From: Deltaproteobacteria bacterium | GTDB taxonomy: Bacteria; Myxococcota_A; Polyangia; Haliangiales; Haliangiaceae | NCBI GenBank assembly: GCA_013813945.1 | Contig: JACCQV010000264.1 | Location: 1 to 8,771 of the forward strand | DNA: 8,771 nucleotides | Reading direction: 5' to 3' | Shown: positions 6,063-8,771 of the stretch, piece by piece | How positions within the stretch are numbered: the first letter of the stretch is position 1 | How the letters are laid out: each line of letters opens with the position of its first letter | Position numbers and translations under genes: made by a program | The notes under the pieces: generated by a model | The model's database searches: none | The model's input: the letters and a program-made list of their open reading frames with translations, nothing else | What the model was told of the DNA's origin: nothing

Positions 6063-6826
6063 GCCGGCACCGCGAACCGGCCGCCCGCGGGCAGCTCGCC
6101 GACGTGAATGTCGACCCCGAACGCCTCGCGCGTCGCGATCCCGGTCAACACCTCGCCGGGCGCGCCGCGTGCCGCCAGCCGCCCACCCGCGACGAGCCAC
6201 AGCGCTCCGGCGTACCGCAGCGCGAGATCGAGATCATGCGTCACGATGATCGCCGCCGCGCCGCGATCGCATTGCGCGCGCAACATCGCGAACACCGCGC
6301 GGGCGTGTGCGGGATCCAGGCCGGCCGTCGGCTCGTCGAGCAGCAGGCACTTCGCCCCCTGACACAGCGCCTGCGCGATGATCACGCGCCTCGCCTCGCC
6401 GCCGGACAGCTCGTCGAACCGCCGCGCCGCGAGCTCCATCACGTCACACGCGGTCATCGCCTCGTGCGCTGCGGCGAGGTCCGCGGCACTCGCGAGGCCG
6501 AGGCCGCGCTGCCGCGCATAGCGCCCGAGCAGGACCACCTCCTCGACGGCGAACGGAAATGCGAGCTCGTACTGCTGCGGCAGATACGCGAGGTCGCGCG
6601 CGATCACACGGCGCGCCGCCGACGCCGGATCGTGGCCCATCACGCGCACCGTTCCCGACCGCGGCGTCACCAGCCCGGCGATCGTCCGCAACAGGGTGGT
6701 CTTGCCGGCGCCGTTCGGCCCGACGATGACGATCAGCTCACCCGCCCCGACCTCTGCCGACACGCCGCGCACGACATCCCGACCGCCGAGATCGACGGTG
6801 AGATCCTGCAGCGTGAGCCACGCCAT
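6059..6826 (-). CDS. btuD: FepC/BtuD-family ABC transporter ATPase, probably for corrinoids
   Basis: A 255-residue cytosolic ATPase that powers the permease encoded next. All catalytic motifs are present: Walker A GPNGAGKT (36-43), Q-loop Gln84 in YLPQQ, signature LSGGE (140-144), Walker B LLLDEP (161-166) and the H-loop His197 in VTHD. The length is typical. ATG 6826 is chosen because the domain begins immediately after it (WLTLQDLTVDLGG); a GTG at 6841 would only add five residues. The stop codon overlaps the btuC start by 4 bp. Only 30 bp separate this start from the divergent PilZ gene, so its promoter and leader must lie largely inside that gene. There is no room for a cobalamin riboswitch in the gap. 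Confidence 0.9.
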   Translation of the reverse strand: MAWLTLQDLTVDLGGRDVVRGVSAEVGAGELIVIVGPNGAGKTTLLRTIAGLVTPRSGTVRVMGHDPASAARRVIARDLAYLPQQYELAFPFAVEEVVLLGRYARQRGLGLASAADLAAAHEAMTACDVMELAARRFDELSGGEARRVIIAQALCQGAKCLLLDEPTAGLDPAHARAVFAMLRAQCDRGAAAIIVTHDLDLALRYAGALWLVAGGRLAARGAPGEVLTGIATREAFGVDIHVGELPAGGRFAVPA

Positions 6827-6856
6827 GGCCCGGCTTACCACGGCTACCCGCCGTCG
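6827..6856. promoter_or_regulatory. 30-bp divergent gap between btuD and the PilZ gene
   Basis: The start codons of the two divergent genes are only 30 bp apart. I see no clear -35/-10 boxes or ribosome-binding sites in it. Any promoters must overlap the 5' ends of the opposite genes, so transcription in one direction could interfere with the other. Confidence 0.35.
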
Positions 6857-7948
6857 ATGACACGCCAGATGATAGAGTGGCTGTCGCGCATGCGTCGCCG
6901 GAACAACCGCGTAGCGATGAACCTGCCCGTGGAGGTGATCACGGGCGGTAAGAAGATCCGCGCGGTCACGCAGGACCTCTCGGCCTACGGGATGTTCATC
7001 CGGATGTCTCCGCCCTTGCCGAAGGACGCGATCGTCCAGCTCGTGCTCTCACCGAATGGGCAGCGGCTGATCACCACGGGGCAGGTGATGTACAGCCTGG
7101 AAGAGGTCGAGGCGCGGACGCTCGGCCGGTTCCCCGGGATCGGCGTGGTGTTCCGCGATCCGGTCCGGCCCGGTGACGAGCAGTTCTCCGAGGGAGTCCT
7201 CCGCTTGCTCGATAACCATGCGGCGAGCCAGCCCACGCAGGACCTGCGGATCGTCGTCGGCGACCCCGAGACCCGGCTGCTCGAGCGGCTATCGACCGCG
7301 CTCGACACCGCGGGGTTCTCCGTGGCCACCGCGACCAACGGGATGGAAGCGATCGGCGCGTGCCTGGCACGAACACCCGACGTCGTGCTGATCGAGCGCG
7401 ACATGCCGGTCGTCGACGGGCTGCACGTGCTCCAGGAGCTGGGCCGGCATCCCGAGCTCGCGAGCGTGCCGGTGATGATGATGGGGACCGAGTTCGGTGA
7501 TCTCGTCCGGCTTCAGGCACTGCAGCTCGGTGCGATGGACTTCATCCCCAAGCCGTTCACCGTGCTCGAGGTGATCATCCGCGCGCGGCGATGGGCGCGG
7601 ACGAGCCAGCGCGACACCGAGCGCGTCGTGCTGCGCGGAACGCTCGCGGAGCTCGGCCTGCCGTCGCTACTCACGATGTTCGAGCAGGAGAAGAAGTCGG
7701 GACAGCTGTCCGTCACGCGCGATCAGTCGGTGGCGTGGATCGACTTCGTCAACGGCAAGATCGTGCGCGCGCGCTCGACGTCCCTCGATGCCGACTCGCG
7801 CGCCGTGCTGATGCACGTCCTCGACTGGGAGTTCGGTTACTTCGAGCTCGCGGCGGGCGCGGCGGCCCCGGCGAAGGCCGACCTCGAGAGCACGGTCACG
7901 CACCTGCTGATCGAGCACGCGCGGATTCGCGACGAAGCGCGGCGCTGA
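6857..7948 (+). CDS. PilZ - pseudo-receiver - DUF4388 signalling protein
   Basis: A 363-residue cytosolic protein with three domains. Residues about 10-120 are a PilZ domain with both c-di-GMP contact motifs, RxxxR (Arg14-Arg18) and DxSxxG (Asp40-Gly45: DLSAYG), followed by the Gly-rich strand FPGIGVVF (92-99). Residues about 129-248 are a response-regulator receiver. It keeps the switch Lys232 (PKPF) and DG (187-188), but the phosphoacceptor position in VVLIERDMP is Glu180, the first acidic pair reads Gly135-Asp136, and the Thr switch position is Gly210, so it is probably not phosphorylated. Residues about 257-363 match DUF4388, the PatA-like N-terminal domain frequent in Myxococcota (RGTLAELGLPSLLTMFEQEKKSG). 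There is no DNA-binding domain. The gene lies opposite to and between the btuF pair and btuDC. ATG 6857 is taken as start; ATG 6869 is an alternative. Confidence 0.88.
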   Translation: MTRQMIEWLSRMRRRNNRVAMNLPVEVITGGKKIRAVTQDLSAYGMFIRMSPPLPKDAIVQLVLSPNGQRLITTGQVMYSLEEVEARTLGRFPGIGVVFRDPVRPGDEQFSEGVLRLLDNHAASQPTQDLRIVVGDPETRLLERLSTALDTAGFSVATATNGMEAIGACLARTPDVVLIERDMPVVDGLHVLQELGRHPELASVPVMMMGTEFGDLVRLQALQLGAMDFIPKPFTVLEVIIRARRWARTSQRDTERVVLRGTLAELGLPSLLTMFEQEKKSGQLSVTRDQSVAWIDFVNGKIVRARSTSLDADSRAVLMHVLDWEFGYFELAAGAAAPAKADLESTVTHLLIEHARIRDEARR

Positions 7949-7949
7949 G

Positions 7950-8453
7950 TCAGAGAGAGCGGCCGAGCTGCGCGCCGACCTGGAGGCTGAACACCCGCGG
8001 ATTCTCGAAGAATCCGAGCATGCCGAGCTCGACCGGTACGTCGAGGAACCAGGTCTCGGAGAGCTCGAACCGCGGGCCCGCCTCGACGAGAACGTGGACG
8101 AAGAAGTTCTCGTTGTAGCGCGCGGTCACCGGCGCGGAGTTGACCCACAGCTCGGCGCCGACGCCGACCTTGAGCGTCAGGTTTCCGGGATACAGCCAGC
8201 CGTGCACGCGCACACCGACGAACGGCAACACGTCCGAGCCGAACCCGTCGGGGCGGACCGACAGTCCCGTGCGAACGCCGATGCTGCTGCGCCGATCGAT
8301 CCGGTTGTCGTAGCCGAGTGCGAGTCGCCCGCCCGAGTGATCGATCGTGCCGCGGTAGAGCGTCGTGAACGACAGCGTGCCCGACAGCGAGTGTTCCGAT
8401 GGCTCGGCGTGCGCGGGCGCGGTGACGAGAAGGAGCGCGAGCGCGAGCTTCAA
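7950..8453 (-). CDS. Small predicted outer-membrane beta-barrel protein
   Basis: A 167-residue exported protein. It has a short Sec signal peptide, MKLALALLLVTAPAHA, with an AHA cleavage site before EPSEHS. The mature part of about 150 residues is made of alternating polar/hydrophobic stretches with aromatic residues at strand ends (LSFTTLYRG, RLALGYDN, PFVGVRVHGWLY, LKVGVGAELWV, FFVHVLVEAGPRFEL, FSLQVGAQLG). This size and pattern suggest an eight-stranded barrel in the outer membrane. The protein ends in Leu rather than the usual Phe. The start is TTG 8453-8451: it gives the exact signal peptide and overlaps the btuF-like stop as TTGA, so the two are translationally coupled. It is far too small to be a TonB-dependent receptor such as BtuB. 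Its role is unknown; the context suggests a part in the same uptake system. Its stop is 1 bp from the convergent PilZ gene's stop. Confidence 0.72.
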   Translation of the reverse strand: MKLALALLLVTAPAHAEPSEHSLSGTLSFTTLYRGTIDHSGGRLALGYDNRIDRRSSIGVRTGLSVRPDGFGSDVLPFVGVRVHGWLYPGNLTLKVGVGAELWVNSAPVTARYNENFFVHVLVEAGPRFELSETWFLDVPVELGMLGFFENPRVFSLQVGAQLGRSL

Positions 8454-8771
8454 GGCTTGGGTCCGATGGCAGCGGCGATCATCGCGAGGGCGTATTTGAT
8501 CCGTGGTGAAGGCGCGATCAACGAAGGATCGGTCAGCGCGACGACGCGGCCTTGCTTGACCGCAAGGACTCCGTCGGCGCCGCTCCACGCCGTGATCTCC
8601 TTGCGCGCGGCGAACGACAGATCGAGGATCACGTCTGGCTGGCCACGTAACACTTCCTCCATCGAGATCTTGGGATAGCGCACGCCGGACGCGGCGAGCA
8701 CGTTCTCACCACCGACGATCGCAAGGAGCTCGTCGATCCAGCTCCCGGGGCCCGCGGCGACCAGGTTGCCG
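8450..8771 (-). CDS. btuF: BtuF-like periplasmic binding protein, C-terminal part (partial)
   Basis: The gene enters from the right edge; 106 C-terminal codons are visible. The reading frame is open to the window end, starting GNLVAAGPGSWIDELLAIVGG. That segment is typical of class III (helical-backbone) binding proteins for cobalamin, siderophores or heme. It is followed by the second-lobe strand QPDVILDL, the AVKQGRVVAL strand found before the closing helix, and a final helix PRIKYALAMIAAAI. The N-terminus with its signal peptide lies outside. Cobalamin is favoured because of cobT and the FecCD-type transporter in the same locus, but siderophore or heme binding is not excluded by the fragment. 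The stop overlaps the TTG start of the small barrel protein. Confidence 0.82.
   Translation of the reverse strand, partial: GNLVAAGPGSWIDELLAIVGGENVLAASGVRYPKISMEEVLRGQPDVILDLSFAARKEITAWSGADGVLAVKQGRVVALTDPSLIAPSPRIKYALAMIAAAIGPKP

Noticed and set aside
5193..6107. Long plus-strand open frame opposite btuC
   Set aside because: It encodes an Arg/Asp/Glu/His-rich shadow peptide of the kind seen opposite GC-rich genes. The minus-strand permease motifs are unambiguous.
8454..8588. N-terminal extension of the small barrel protein to an upstream ATG
   Set aside because: The extension is an Arg-rich out-of-frame read of the btuF-like gene and would bury the signal peptide. TTG 8453 fits both the signal peptide and the 4-bp overlap.

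Overview
The window is very GC-rich and densely packed with protein genes. There is no RNA gene, insertion sequence, CRISPR array or prophage. The domain mix points to a member of the Myxococcota (old Deltaproteobacteria), perhaps close to Kofleriaceae or Haliangiales: an MshEN domain fused to a GAF-like domain, a PilZ-receiver-DUF4388 protein, and several secreted proteins without recognisable families. This placement is inference from gene content and composition, not a database match.

Layout. Bases 1-146 hold the N-terminus of a minus-strand membrane protein, divergent from queC (161-835, preQ0 synthase). A putative c-di-GMP-sensing MshEN/GAF-like protein follows (851-1957). Bases 1958-2249 are AT-richer and lack a long gene; they may encode a 36-residue single-helix membrane peptide (2131-2241) containing a strong imperfect hairpin. 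A minus-strand lipoprotein (2250-3197) diverges from a small acidic protein (3351-3578), with palindromes in the shared upstream region.

From 3581 to the end lies a minus-strand cobalamin-type locus. In transcription order it is: btuF-like binding protein (cut by the window end), a small predicted outer-membrane barrel (TTG start, 4-bp overlap with btuF), then btuD-like ATPase, btuC-like permease and cobT-like phosphoribosyltransferase (each junction a 4-bp overlap), then a gamma-glutamylcyclotransferase-fold protein 8 bp further on. Together these would bind a corrinoid in the periplasm, pump it across the inner membrane and attach a lower-ligand nucleotide. The locus is split by a plus-strand gene (6857-7948) encoding PilZ, a receiver and DUF4388, which lies between the binding-protein pair and the ATPase/permease genes.

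Most worth following up: the receiver has Glu in place of the phosphoacceptor Asp (pseudo-receiver) beside an intact PilZ signature; the CobT homologue keeps the catalytic GEGTGA segment but has lost several other family motifs; the small barrel protein is coupled to btuF; and the short ORF/hairpin sits in the AT-richer gap. I see no convincing undescribed defence or mobile system here.
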